DNA of 64,000 nt from Craterostigma plantagineum (taxonomy: Eukaryota > Streptophyta > Magnoliopsida > Lamiales > Linderniaceae). Location of the stretch: contig JAPQWV010000298.1 of NCBI GenBank assembly GCA_027422505.1, positions 124,001-188,000 of the forward strand. The letters run 5' to 3'. The notes under the pieces are model-generated. The model searched no databases and was not told where the DNA came from. It saw only the letters and a program-made list of their open reading frames with translations. Below, piece after piece: positions 32,996 to 45,370 of this stretch (the stretch's first letter is position 1; each line of letters begins with the position of its first letter). The translations under genes and the position numbers were made by a program.

Positions 32996-34465
32996 ATGGA
33001 TGCATACTCGCTAGGAAACGACAATCGTCCGCCGATCTTGCAACGCGGTGAATATACGGTCTGGAGAAGCCGTTTCCTAAACTTCATAGCTCTGAGAGAT
33101 CAAGCCGAAAATTTATTGTTGTCACTTGAAGAGGGACCTGCAAAGTTCTGGGTCAACGTAGCCGGTGATGAAACGGTTACTCCTCAAATTCCCGCTACTA
33201 GGCGACTAGAGGAACCTAGGGAATACACCATTGAGGAAAGGGCTCGTGCTAAGGCAGATCTGATAGCCATGAACACACTCATGCAACCCATCCCCAACGA
33301 CATCTGTAGACAAATAGACAGCCTCCCAACGGCTAAAGGATTGTGGGATGAGTTGCATAGGATGATGCAAAGGAAGGAAGTAGGCATCAAGGCAAAAAAG
33401 GCTAATATTCTCACTGCTTGTGACTACTTCAAACCTAAGCCGGAGGAGAGCCTCTATGATGCATACCAAAGATACCTCACTCTTCTCAACGAGATGAGGA
33501 AGATAGAAATCTCGAACACAAACATGGAAACAAATATCAGATTTCTATCCTCTCTGCCCTCGGACTGGAAAAAGATATCCACTCAACTTAGACAAAACAA
33601 AGATCTGGAGGAGTTGGATATCCATGCAGTATTTGATAATCTCGCCCAACACGAGGAAGATGTTTGCGAGACTCAGAGAGAGCAGAAGGGCTAGCAGGTT
33701 GAAAACATTGTTGCTCTAGTCTCAGAGAAGCGTGGAACAAAGCCTCGTAAAGAGAAGATCGTTAGGCCTCCCTCATCATTCGAGTCAGAAGATGATTCAG
33801 AAACATACGCCGAGCCAAGCATGAAGGCACTGGCGAAACAGTTGGGGTTAATCGGAAAGATGATGAGCAAGAAATACTTCAAGAAGAAGTCCTCATCCTC
33901 GGCCAACAGACTTCGGACCTCAAGCTCTAATAACAAGGAACATGCACCAGAGAGCTCCGAAGTCAAGAACACTAAAGAGCCCAACAAGTGCTTCAACTGT
34001 GGCAAGTCTGGTCATTTTGCAAGAGAATGCACTCTTCCCAAGAAAAGAGATGATAATTACTACTCCAAGAAGCTTCAACTCACGAAGCAGAAGGAAGCAG
34101 GTGTAGCCCTCATGGCAGAGCAGGACCACTGGCTTGAAGACACGTCTAGTTCTGGAGACGAGAATCTTGCCCTCATGGCACGCCTTGATAACGATAGTGA
34201 CGCCAAAACATCCAATCAGACGGACGAAGATGGCGCATCCACCTCATCAGAAGAGGTAGACTCTTCTTCCACTTTATTGACCATGTTAGAATCATATCAA
34301 AAACAATATGCTAACATGAAACGTGAGCCGAAAAGTATCAAGGAAGTAGAGGATAAACTTTCGAGGTCTCAGGAGATGATAATAGTCTCGAATCAGAACA
34401 GCTCTAGTGCTAAAATCGAAGAACTTACTAAGAGCCTACATTCTAGAGAGACTAGTCAACCTTAA
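32996..34465 (+). pseudogene. gag: SIRE-C gag (UBN2, zinc knuckle), one internal stop
   Basis: I place the start at the ATG of MDAYSLGNDNRPP because SIRE-A gag begins at the same place. The UBN2-type domain covers about residues 15-225 (YTVWRSRFLNFI, LMQPIPNDICRQIDSLPTAK, YLTLLNEMRKIEI, LSSLPSDWKK). TAG at 33692-33694 replaces a Lys codon of the homologue; the same frame then continues to 34465 with basic FKKKSSSS, zinc knuckle CFNCGKSGHFARECTLPKK (about residues 330-348), LMAEQDHW and an acidic Ser-rich tail. A second stop follows at 34463-34465. Apart from these stops the frame is well kept. Confidence 0.9.
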
Positions 34466-36018
34466 ATAGCACAGCATAGCGAAAAGATTAAGGAGTTAGA
34501 AGATAGGCTAGCAAATAACTACAACTGCTTGGTTAGGAATCTCAATGAGAAAGCCACCATAAATTGTTGGATAACCGAAGCTACCACTAAGATCACCAAC
34601 TTAGAAGTTCAATTAGAAATATTTAATACTAAGTTAGTGAGCTTAGTAAAGATCTTGATGCCTATCAAGCCGCTAAACTGACGGTAGAAAATAATTATGC
34701 TCTCTTAGGCGAGGAACGTAAGAAGTTTTTGCAAAAATTAAGAAATTAGATGATCTTCTTACGCATAGGGGACAATCTGAACAGACGATATTTTTAAACC
34801 AGCCCACGGTTCTACGGAAGAAAGAAATATATGATATTAAGAACATGGGTTTAGGAGTAACCTCTCTTAGGGATTTTACTAAAGCGACAGAACAAAGTAC
34901 TTTAGATTCACCCAAGAGAAGAGCCTCACATGGGCCTGAAATCTCCTTTGACTACACAGAACTAATGAAAGAGACGGAAATATGAAACCATCTTTAACAC
35001 CTGTCTGTGATTTAGTTCAAGTTCTACCTCCTGAATCTCAAGCACACTATGAGGAAGTTAAAGACGTTCATTATAAAAATTCTCTCTACAAACCTCCTAT
35101 AATCAAACAGATAGAGGAATCTCAAGCAAAATTAGATAAAGAAAGAGAGAATTTCGAAGCTAAAAAGAAGTTCTTAAAAGAGATGGAAAATCTCAAAGCT
35201 TCCTCATCCTCCCAAACTACCTCTCATGCTATTATGAAAAACGTGAAGATCGAAAAATCACCTTCGAAAGATCAAAATTGCATTGATAATTCTGTTAAGA
35301 GTGCTAAGACTAAATCTAGTTTACCTACGTCTACAGGGAGCGTAGGGCAAGCACTAGAACCGAAGGCGAGTGTCTAGTATTAAGAAGGAGCTAGTAGCCT
35401 TGAGTATGACTAAAAATGTTACTCCTTCTGTACGAATAAATGACACTCGTAGAAATAAAAGAGCCATTTCTTCGCATCGAATAATTGCTTCTACATGTAC
35501 TCTTTAGCCCATCACATTTAGAAGCAACAACTACGAAATAGGCTCTACCTCACAAATTAAAAATAATCATTCTGAAACAAATGCCACTAGGAAAGCCCGA
35601 AGGAAACAAGATCCAGCCATAAATAAAGCTTATGGCGCTGTACATGCATGTACTCACCTAAGGTATCCCGTAAAGATTGAGTCCCCCAAGCACCTTAGGA
35701 GATTATCAAAAGAAAATATCTTTTCCTCGGTCAAGCCTACCAAAGCATTTGTACGTGCTGAAATTAACCTTTTCTGCAAGGTTCAACCTATATGGGTTAC
35801 TAAATCTCCGCCTAGGACGACAAAAGCCGAAAAGGCCAAGTCACCTAAAGAGGCAACACCCAAACCCGCTTCTCCGAAAGTGACATGGGTTGTTAAAACT
35901 CCCTCACGTAATAATTTAGGAATCATATCTGAACCTAAAACTAAATCTGCTAATCTGAGAGGACCCGTGCTTAAGTGGGTACCTAAAGCTCTCTAACTTG
36001 CTTTTGCAGATCCATCAT
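34466..36018 (+). pseudogene. SIRE-C Gag tail / Gag-protease linker, broken
   Basis: Homologous to SIRE-A 29640-30700 and 54544-54780. Charged coiled-coil and Ser/Lys-rich linker sequence in several frames; the longest open piece, 34982-35377, holds SLYKPPIIKQIEE and KLDKERENFEAKKKFLKE. The end, before the protease, has the WVPKAL signature. No separate gene. Confidence 0.7.
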
Positions 36019-36926
36019 GTGTGGTACCTCGACTCTGGTTGCTCCACACACATGACTGAAAACAAGAGCTGCGAGCAACTACAAAGATCGAACAAACGGC
36101 AAATTCAGATTCGGAAACAATGACTCAGCTCCCATTCTTGGATGTGGGGATATCATTTGGAAAATCTGACGATAAAAGATGTCTCTTACGTCGAAGGACT
36201 CCGCCATAACTTGTTCAGCATAGGCCAATTCTGCGATAAAGGATTTCAAGTGGTCTTTCACGCTGACCGGTGCAGAATTTTGGACATTCAGGAAACAGAA
36301 CTCCTCTACGGACTTCGGAAATCAAATCTTCACACGATCAACCTGACGTCCGTGCATCCCTCGACAGCTGCATGCCTCATCTCTCAGACTGTGATTCAGA
36401 GGAACAGCTTATGGCATCAACGAATGTCTCATCTGAATATGAAAGCTCTCCAACGGCTCTCTAAGAAAAAGTTGGTTCACGGTCTTCCAACCATACTACT
36501 ACAAAAAGAGCATCAATGTTCGGCATGTCAATTAGGAAAAATGAAGCGAGCGTCTCATCATGTCAAGCAAATTCCGTCTACCTCTCGTTCATTGGAACTA
36601 ATCCACATGGACCTCTGTGGGCCGATGCAGACACAGAGTATCCACGGACGCAAGTACGTGCTAGTGATCGTCGATGACTTCTCTCGCTACACTTGGACAA
36701 AGTTCCTCCGAACCAAAGATGAGACAGGGGACTTGATTATCAACTTTGTGAACACAACTCAGAATCTGCTGCAACAGACTATTCAAGTTACTCGAACAGA
36801 CCACGGTACTGAGTTCAATAATAAATATCTCAGTGAGTTTTATCAGAAACTTGGAATTAGTCAACAATCTCAGCCGCAAAAATACCTCAACAAAATGGGG
36901 TCATTGAAAGGAAAAATAGAACCCTA
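36019..36926 (+). pseudogene. pol: SIRE-C protease and integrase core, frameshifted
   Basis: Protease motif WYLDSGCSTHMT at 36022-36057, after which the frame slips. From 36142 the frame holds DVSYVEGLRHNLFSIGQFCD, the integrase zinc domain (LWHQRMSHLN ... CSACQLGK) and the catalytic core with the first Asp in LIHMDLCGP and the second in TRTDHGTEF. Near 36866 the frame slips again, so the catalytic Glu region is in another frame. The enzyme would insert element cDNA into the genome; this copy cannot. Confidence 0.88.
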
Positions 36927-37651
36927 GTGGAAGGCGCTCGTACAATGCTGATCCATTCCGGCCTTCCACACTTTCTTTGGGCTGAAGCAGTAAATACCGC
37001 CTGTTTTACCCAAAACAGGACGGTGGGTCACAAACGGTTCAACAAGACTCTGTACGAGATTGTAAATAAGAAAGTACCCAACGTCTCATTCTTTAAAGTC
37101 TTCGGGTGGAAGTGCTTTGTGGCAGGGAGCAACGTGCAAAGTTCGACCCTAAAGCATTCGAAGCAACTTTCGTCGGGTATTCTTCAACATCAAAAGTGTA
37201 CCGAGTATACATCAAGTCCAACCACACGATTAAGGAAAGCTATAACTTCACTTTTCACGAGGTGAACGAAATGGCTTGTGAACAAAACAGTTCAGGACCC
37301 GTGCTCAACCCGTTGGCTTCTGAAGACAACATCTCAGAACCCGTATTCACTGGTGTGTTGGCACAAAACCAGCAGGAGATGGCAACAACACAGCAATCAC
37401 CGCCAGACGAAGCACTAAGACTTGTGTTAGAAGACTTGGATTCCCTCTTTGAGCCTCAACATCCGCCAGTCACCGTCAATCCTACACCCGACGTGGCTGA
37501 TGTACCAAGTTCTTCCACAGTCCCTACCTCACCCAATTCAGATTTCCCACAGAACAATGAAGAACCTACCTTGAGTGTTGAGGAAGAATCATCAGGGTCG
37601 CTCCCACCCGGTACAGATTTGGAACTTCCTCACACGAATGAACAATCGTAA
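36927..37651 (+). pseudogene. pol: SIRE-C integrase C-terminus and linker
   Basis: Frame 36927-37265 carries HSGLPHFLWAEAVNTACFTQNR, then the frame shifts and 37106-37651 holds FEATFVGYSSTSKVYRVYI followed by an acidic, Pro/Ser-rich linker without known domain. It ends in a TAA ahead of the reverse transcriptase. Confidence 0.82.
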
Positions 37652-37675
37652 ATCATTGGAAATCTAGACCCACAA

Positions 37676-38584
37676 ATGGCTGATGCATCATCTTCAGCTT
37701 TGCCGCATGAGCGCCGGTGGACTAGAGCTCATCCGGTTGATCAGATAATTGGCGATCCTTTGAGCGGAGTAAGGACACGACATCAACACAGTCTTTTCAG
37801 CTGCTTCTTAATCCAAAACGAGCCTACTAAGGTAGCAGACGCACTGCAAGACCCGGTTTGGATAATTGCAATGCAAGAGGAAATCAACCAATTCGAACGT
37901 CTTCAAGTGTGGAAATTAGTACCCCGTCCGCATGGGAAAACCATCATCGGGACAAAATGGGTATTTAAGAACAAAAAGAATGAAGATGGTGAAGTGATCC
38001 GGAACAAGGCACGATTAGTTGCAAAGGGATACAACCAACAGGAAGGCATTGACTACGACGAAACATATGCTCCTGTTGCCCGGATTGAACCCATTCGTCT
38101 CTTATTGGCTTACGCGGCTCATAAAGACTTCAAGGTCTATTAAATAGACGTCAAAACCGCCTTTCTCAATGGCGTACTCAAAGAAGAAGTCTATGTCGCT
38201 CAGCCAGATGGCTTCATTGATCAGGAACATCCCGACCATGTCTATCGATTGGATAAATCTCTCTACGGAGTAAAACAAGCCCTACGTGCTTGGTATGATG
38301 TCTTGAGTGACTTCCTCGTAATGTCTGGATTTATTCGAGGAACAATGGATACGGCCCTCTTCATCAAACGACAAGACAAGGATCTGATGGTCGTCCAAGT
38401 TTACGTCGACGACATCATTTTCGGTACAACAAATCCACGGCTTTGCAAAAAGTTTGGAGATCTTATGAAGAGTAAATTCATAATGAGCCACATGGGAGAG
38501 ATGCAATTCTTCCTAGGACTTCAAGTCAGGCAGCTCGATGTGGGATATTTATCAGTCAAACAAAATACATTAAGGACATCCTGA
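37676..38584 (+). pseudogene. pol: SIRE-C reverse transcriptase
   Basis: RVT_2 domain: [86 protein letters not shown] at 38141-38143 replaces the residue before the [15 protein letters not shown] motif; the same frame then continues with [19 protein letters not shown] and catalytic YVDDIIFGT (about 38401-38427), to a stop after a frameshift near 38550. Confidence 0.9.
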
Positions 38585-39340
38585 AAAAGTTCCATCAAGA
38601 TTAGAGCAAGCCTCTCAGCACTCCCATGTCAACAAGCTGCAAGTTGGATGCCGATCCCACAGAAAATCGGTCGACATCACTCTCTATTGCAGCATGATTG
38701 GATCTCTTCTCTACCTCACTTCTGGCCGGATATCATGTTTGCCACTTGTCTTTGTGCCCGTTTCCAAGCCGATCCCAAAGAATCCCACATGCTCGCGGTG
38801 AAGCGTATTCTTCGCTACCTTAAGGGCACAACTACCTTAGGACTATGGTATCCTAAAGGTACGAACTTCAAACTTATCGGCTATATTGACGGTGATTATG
38901 CAGGTTGCCGAATGGACAGGAAAAGCACCTCCGGTGGCGCTCAATTTCTAGGCAAAAAGCTAGTCTGCTGCTCATCCAAAAGCAAAATTGCGTCTCAACC
39001 TCGACGGCTGAAGCTGAATACGTCGCAGCCGCCAGCTGTTGCTCCCAGATGCTATGGATGCGGACTCAGCTTCGCGATTATGGGTACAATTTAAATAATA
39101 TAACCATATATAGTGATAGCCAAAGTGCCATTGCGATTACGTGCAATCCCGTTCACCATTCACGCACGAAACATATAGACATTAGATATTACTTTTATTA
39201 AAGATCACGTAGAAAAAGGCACCATTGACATGTACTTTGTGAACACGGAATATCAACTAGCCGACATTTTCACCAAGGCATTGGATGAAAAACGATTCCC
39301 ATTCCTTGTCGGAAAATTAGGCATGTTGAATCTCCCGTGA
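38585..39340 (+). pseudogene. pol: SIRE-C RNase H and pol end
   Basis: Pieces in alternating frames: KESHMLAVKRILRYLKGTTT, DGDYAGCRMDRKSTSGGAQF, TAEAEYVAAASCCSQMLWM and SQSAIAITCNPVHHSRTKHI, then QLADIFTKALDEKRFPFLV and the end GMLNLP with TGA at 39338-39340. The order is complete, so only small indels damage it. Confidence 0.88.
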
Positions 39341-42300
39341 TATGTGCATTACCTGATTTTCTGTGCTATCACATGCTCTATTCTATGTGTTTTCCATGCT
39401 CATTTGTCTTATCTTGCGTGATAATAAAATTACATAAAATGATAATAAATAAAAAATATAAAATATAAAAAATATATAATATAATAATACGATCTACGTC
39501 ACAATTAGATTTCCCAGGCATGCGACTGATTGCTTACTTAATTTTGTCTGTCTAAGTCGCTTTCTTGTGTCTAAAGCTCATTTAGTTTGCTCCACTAGAC
39601 ACAAAGCCACTTTACATAAGTGAGGATTCTGGCCTATTATTTTTCCTTTCTATTGATTTATTCTTGAGCGAGTCACACATCGATTGCTTGTCTTAACTAG
39701 TGATTCTTGGCTTCATACTCGCCTTTCTTTAGATCCTTAGGAAAATGAATAGAGCACTTAAGAAATTCCTCATGGCCTTACATATATAAAATCTCAATCC
39801 TTTAATACAGCCTTTAGTCATCCATTTTGAGCTTTCTCTGATATCCCTTTCTTCACTTGAAAATCCTTTGAGCCTTCAACCGAACACCTAAGTCTTCGAT
39901 GGGATATTCAATCCAGAAAAGGAGGGGGAGAAAAAGGGACGACAAAGAAAAAGATGACAAAAGAAGGTGGAAAATGCACACGAGGAATGCTCAACGCACA
40001 AAAAGCAGTCCAAAAGAACCTGTCCCTCGTCTATCACAATCTCATATCATTAGAAGTGGGTATGGATCTTTTTTTGGGGAATGTTCACTAAATAAAAAGA
40101 AAAAGGAGTACAATGGGTAGCGTACATGGTAACGCTCATGACGCAGCAAGCGGTAACAATCAACCGACCCGACAGCACATCAACAAAATCGAAACAGCCC
40201 AGACACCAACAAAGTCCCAACAAGACCAAAGCCAACAGAGGCTAGGTAGGTGTCACAATCCGCATCCAGTCAACAGAATCCTGGCACCACATGTAGCGCC
40301 ACCAGGGCGGCGGGGAAGTGCGGGCAAGGTGCAAAGCACAAAGCAAAGGATACGTCCACAGAGGGAGGTATCGCGCGGAGGAAGGGACAAACAAGTGCAT
40401 CCGCAGGTCAGGTCGGGGGAGGCGCATTGGCGCGGAGGTATCTTGCTGTGAACTTCTCCATCGATAATCTCGTACACTCGTCAGCACGGCTGGAAAGAGG
40501 AGCACCACGAAGTGAACTTCTCCAACGATAATCCGGTCTTATATCGAGACACGAGAAGAGGAGTGCGGCCTTGGGTTCGAATTCCACAACTGCGAACTTT
40601 TTCAAATCGATACTCTCTGAAACCTCACTAGGGATTAAGAGAAAATGAGCGCGGTATTGGCCCGAGAACGAACAAGAAGATCTTTGCCTTAGATAATCTC
40701 TCAGCCTCGTAGAGAAGTGGAGCTTCAGCTTGAGCAAGTGCAGACTGAATCAAAGAAAAATCATTAAAGGATGATAATGATAAACAATAAAAAAAAGAGG
40801 TGAACGACGAAGAAGAGGAAGAAGATCCCTAGTCCACAATTCCAAAACTATCATTCCCTTCTTAGTCAGAACCAAAATAAAACCTTTCACAGTCTGTATG
40901 ATTCCACATCGACGATCTCTCGCAAAGGTGAAATGATTAAAACCGCCTCAATCACAGGTAAATTGACTTAAGATTGCTTGTGTTGACTTGAGTGATATAA
41001 ATATAATCATCCCAAGGCAAAAATAATCGAGTGCTAGAGTGAACCCAGTGAGAGTTGTCGAAATGGATCATTCAATGAACTTAGGACTCCTTAGTTTGAC
41101 GACATGACTTGACAGTATGTGATCTTTTCAAGTGTCTTGTGAAATTTTAGGCGTGACAATGATCGTAGCAAAATAATCTGACCCCATACTATTAATAATA
41201 TTAATATGCATATGAAAATTATATATATATATAGATATATGATATTTTTTTTCTTCTCGATAATCTTTTAAAAAAAACTTCGCACATTTTGAATGCAAAT
41301 TTAACTTGCATTGGTATTGAATTGATCAAAATGCGAATATTTGATTTTGCTCATACCCTCGCGCAAATCTTTATTACATGTTTAGGGGAACATGTATCTA
41401 GTCTAAAGTGATTAATTGCGTGTTATAATGATTGTTACTTGTATTGCTTTGCGTGATTACGTGATAAATCGATACAGGTGCACTATTTGAGGGGGAGCAT
41501 CTACAGTGATTCCATATTTTGAGCTCCAAATACTTTTGATGTTCTTTCTTTAAGTATTGCAGAAATTCTCGTTTTGATTTGCTTTGGACAATGCTTAAAT
41601 AAGGAGGACTTCACAAATTTTCATGAATGTCAACTCAAGACATTGGTAAAACAATTCAGGGGGAGCCTTATTAGAACAATTACTACTTAATTAACTTTAA
41701 TATTCTCGACATATTGCTCTAAGTATTGCAGATGTTCGAAGATCAATTTTGGAGCTAGATGTCATTTCTTCGAAAATACAGGGAGTGAATTGCACTTTCG
41801 TTTACACTTAGACGGAGTAATTTTGTGGTTTATTCTTAAAATTTAGGATCAATCTGAAATATTAAGGAAAACCTACTATCGAGAAATTCGGGCGAATTTT
41901 GCAATATTTATTAACAGTTTCTCGAGCGAAAATTGATTTGGGACCAAGTGGTAATTTACGCTCTCAAAATTGACGAGCGAAAATTAAACAGGAACCAAAG
42001 GTAAATTTTCGATCGGATGTTGTCGAGCGAAAATTTAAACAGTAAACGAAGAAGGTTTCTCGATCGTAAGTTTCCCGATCGTAAATAGTAAATGGGCTTA
42101 AATTCACTGAGTCTCACAAAAACGTCTGATCAGCCCAAATTAAACGAAATCATTACTTGCAGTCGAAAATCCCTAAATACACGCTAAAACCCTCGATCGC
42201 AAAAATCAACAGTCAAAATTCTCGTGCGAAAAACTTCTTCTCTCAAAAGACGAACGTCAAAATCTTCAAAATCTTTCGATTTTTCATCTGATTTTCGTCT

Positions 42301-43512
42301 TTAGAAGGTAGATTTGACTTCTTTTAGGGATTATCATGTATTTAAACTACATTTGCATCTGTATTTTGGAAGATTTCGCATGATTCTGTGACTATTTCAC
42401 GACTGTTCATATTCTGAGAACTCTAACACTTGTTTGCGGTATTTTAGATCATCTCTAAGTATAATCTGGGTTAAAAACTGCATAATAGGGTAGTTTCGAT
42501 GTTTCTTGATCATTATAACTTCGATTTTCTGCGTTATTAGCATTTGATTTAAAGATAAGACTAAACTGGGGTTTAAACTTTTAAACGCATCGAAGAAGTT
42601 TTTCGCTCGCAAACAGTTAAAATTGAATCTCAATTTGATTAGGTCACGGTTTGTATCGTAAAACATTTTCGATCGCTAACCTTTTGATTTAGTCATTAAG
42701 ATTAATAACGTAGATCGAAAATTACTTACAATTGGGAAACACAATTTTGATTTTATGCGAGCGAAATATTAAAGAGAGGAATGGATAAAATAGATGCAAT
42801 CCCTTTAAATTTTCGAGCGCAAAAGTTACAGTCGAAAATTTCAATTTCAATTTTGATCTCGGTCGAAAAATGTTAGCGGCGATAAAATTAATTTTTCGAC
42901 GATAAAGTTTTCTCGATCGTAAAATTTTTGCAGGGAAAACCTCTTTAAAATCGAAATACTTTCTCGATCGTTAACTTTCATAGAAAAAAATTTTATTCAC
43001 GCGCGAAAAATTTTTCGATCGTAAATTTACTTGGAAATCTAATTTTTCGATCGTAAATTTACACGGAAATTTTTCTGGATCGTAAAATTTCTCGGCTACA
43101 GTATTGTATCTCGAGCTCAAAAACTTAGAAAATTTTTAAAAGTCCTTTTCACTGTAGCTTTCACTAGCGAATAAATTTTTTTTTCGCAAATTAAATCGGA
43201 GAATTGTATCTATAATTTGCACTAAGGCTATTCAATTGAGAACTTTAATTCTCGCGCGATAAATAGCACGGAGTGAACAAGTGCTAACCACACTTAGGAA
43301 AATTTCGACTGAACCTCTATGAGACCAACATACTTATGACGAAATAAATTTATCTAATCAAAACTCACTTCGTATGATCTTATGTGAAAACTTTCATATT
43401 CCGCTTATATAAAACCATGTTATGACATGATACATCATTATGGTTTGATAGATACTAAACTTCGAGTCAAAATTTTTGAACTAATGATTTACATTTCTCA
43501 TGAATATTTCAG
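39341..43512 (+). other. SIRE-C spacer between pol and third ORF
   Basis: About 4.2 kb without a credible gene. It holds an AT-rich simple stretch (39420-39490), a purine-rich tract (39914-39978), GGGGGAGC words like polypurine tracts (41491 and 41659), three copies of a CTTCTCCANCGATAATC-like word (about 40448, 40515, 40680), an AT microsatellite near 41220-41240, and from about 41880 a CGATCG-rich stretch. Short open frames at 39899-40737 in both strands are not conserved in any copy here. Confidence 0.65.
42010..43056. repeat. CGATCG motif cluster upstream of the third ORF
   Basis: Nine CGATCG palindromes in about 1050 bp, most as TTTCTCGATCGTAAA or TTTTTCGATCGTAAATTT, plus near copies such as GAGCGAAAATT. 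Similar to the motif set of the 5' leader. Confidence 0.85.
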
Positions 43513-45112
43513 ATGGATCACTACCCTACTTACAACCACATCTACGAGAAGGCTATGTACCTTAACGTACACGACACGAACATCCAACTAGACCTGACCA
43601 CCTTTCGGTGTCCAGACGACATCATCGTGTCCATACTGCAAGGCCATCCACTTTGGCTTGCTCTTACAGTGACGGCCTCAGTGCCGATGGTCTACCTCCA
43701 GCAGTTTTGGGGGATGATCAAGAGCCTCATCGCGGACGGGGCGTATCACTTTACTCATCACAGACTTCTCCTCGACCTCCCTCATAGCCAAAATTATGGC
43801 CCCTCCCATCAGATGCAGAACTGGTGCATGATTTCCTCCAGATGGGGTACCGCTCGCCGCTCACCAAGCTAGCTCAGATGCAGAGCAACGGGATTCCCCA
43901 TCCGTAGAAGACACTTTTTGGAATCATCAACAAGTGTTTGTCCCCGAAGCACGCAGGCTTCGACAAAGGCAACGGCCACATCCTCCGGATATTTCACGGA
44001 GTCATGTTTTGGCAAAATTATGATTTCGCTCAACTGATCTGGAACGACCTCGCAGAACAGATCAGACAAAAAGAGAACAAATGGTCCAAAAATGTGCCAT
44101 ATGCGAGATGGTTTCTGTCATCATCCGTCAACAAATGGAGATGTACGAGCAGAGTGTTCCTCGCTTGCCTCCGGGAGGAAACTATCAGCCACCCAGGCTC
44201 AATTTCTTCCACAACCCCAAGCTCACGGACCTAGCTCAGCCATCGATAGCCATTCCGCTCGAGCTACTACATCTCGCTGACCCCGCGGGAGACGAATATC
44301 AGAGATACTGTCGGGAACATCATTTGACTGAGCAGATGATTAGAGGGCCCCCGACAGACTTCAACATCAGCCCTCTACATCCACAACAACAGCCTAGTCC
44401 AGAAGACACGATGATTGATGAAGTGGCTCAGGAACTAGAGCTGGAGCCTACAACTCACGAGAAAACAGTACCAGATGTTGAGGCCATCCTAATCGATGCT
44501 GTGGCAGCAGAGTTGGAACAAGAGGCTCCAGCAGAAACACTCCAAGCGGAAGTGCCCATCATTGTCGGCGTGCTCGAAGAACCTATTGAGGAAGGTCTTC
44601 AAGTAGCACAGCACGAGGCAGGAACGGGGCACATCTCACCACCGCTGCCTACTACGCCAGAAATAGAAGCTCTATGTAACGAACCTCACTTTCTAATAAA
44701 TATTTTGGCGGATTTTCGCAACGTAAGTCGAGGAAGACCCGTCTAATTAAAACTTTTTCTAACATAATAATATTCATGTACAGGGTCGAAGCCCCAAAGA
44801 GTAAAAAACATGAAACATAATTTAAAACACTCCACAGGTCGCATCCATGTACCGCCCCGCCCTCAAAAGTCCGTGGAGTCATCGCCATCAGCCCGCCTAG
44901 TCGCGATGCGTATCAACGCCGGTCTTGTATGTACCTACAACACGTAAACTGAGCTCCTTGCCCAGTAGATGAAACATGCATGTATGCAAAGTGCGCTCAA
45001 ACCCATTCCCGAACACCTCACTAATGCACGCTCGACTCGTCTCTACTCATCTCAACACTAACACCTCTCAACACTCGACGTTACTCGTCATTAAGTACAT
45101 TTCTAATATCCC

Positions 45113-45370
45113 ACTCGGGTCTCGTTAGAATAGGTTCCCACTCAGGTCACGTTAGAATGGAATATCCTATTCAGGTCTCATTAGAGTGGGTGGCTACTCA
45201 GGTCTCGTTAGAGTCGCATATCCCGCTCAGGTCTCGTTAGAGCGGGTAAGCTACTCAGGTCTCGTTAGAGTTGCCGTATACTCGAAATGTTCTACAATGT
45301 CGCAACACATCCCGTCACTCGACACCTCATATTTTCGGACGACCAACTCAGGTCACGTTAGAGTTAGCAC
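45113..45370. repeat. Short repeat block in TRG-2 left LTR
   Basis: Seven copies of the CTCAGGTCTCGTTAGAG word with the same spacing and the same alternation with GGTCAC as in TRG-1, although the rest of the LTR has diverged. Confidence 0.88.

Noticed and set aside
40565..40585. GGTTCGAATTCC, a possible pol III box B of a tRNA-derived SINE
   Set aside because: No matching box A at the usual distance, no SINE tail and no target duplication found.
39899..40737. Several 60-110 codon frames on both strands in the SIRE-C spacer
   Set aside because: Overlapping, low complexity, without domains and not seen in any other copy in the window.
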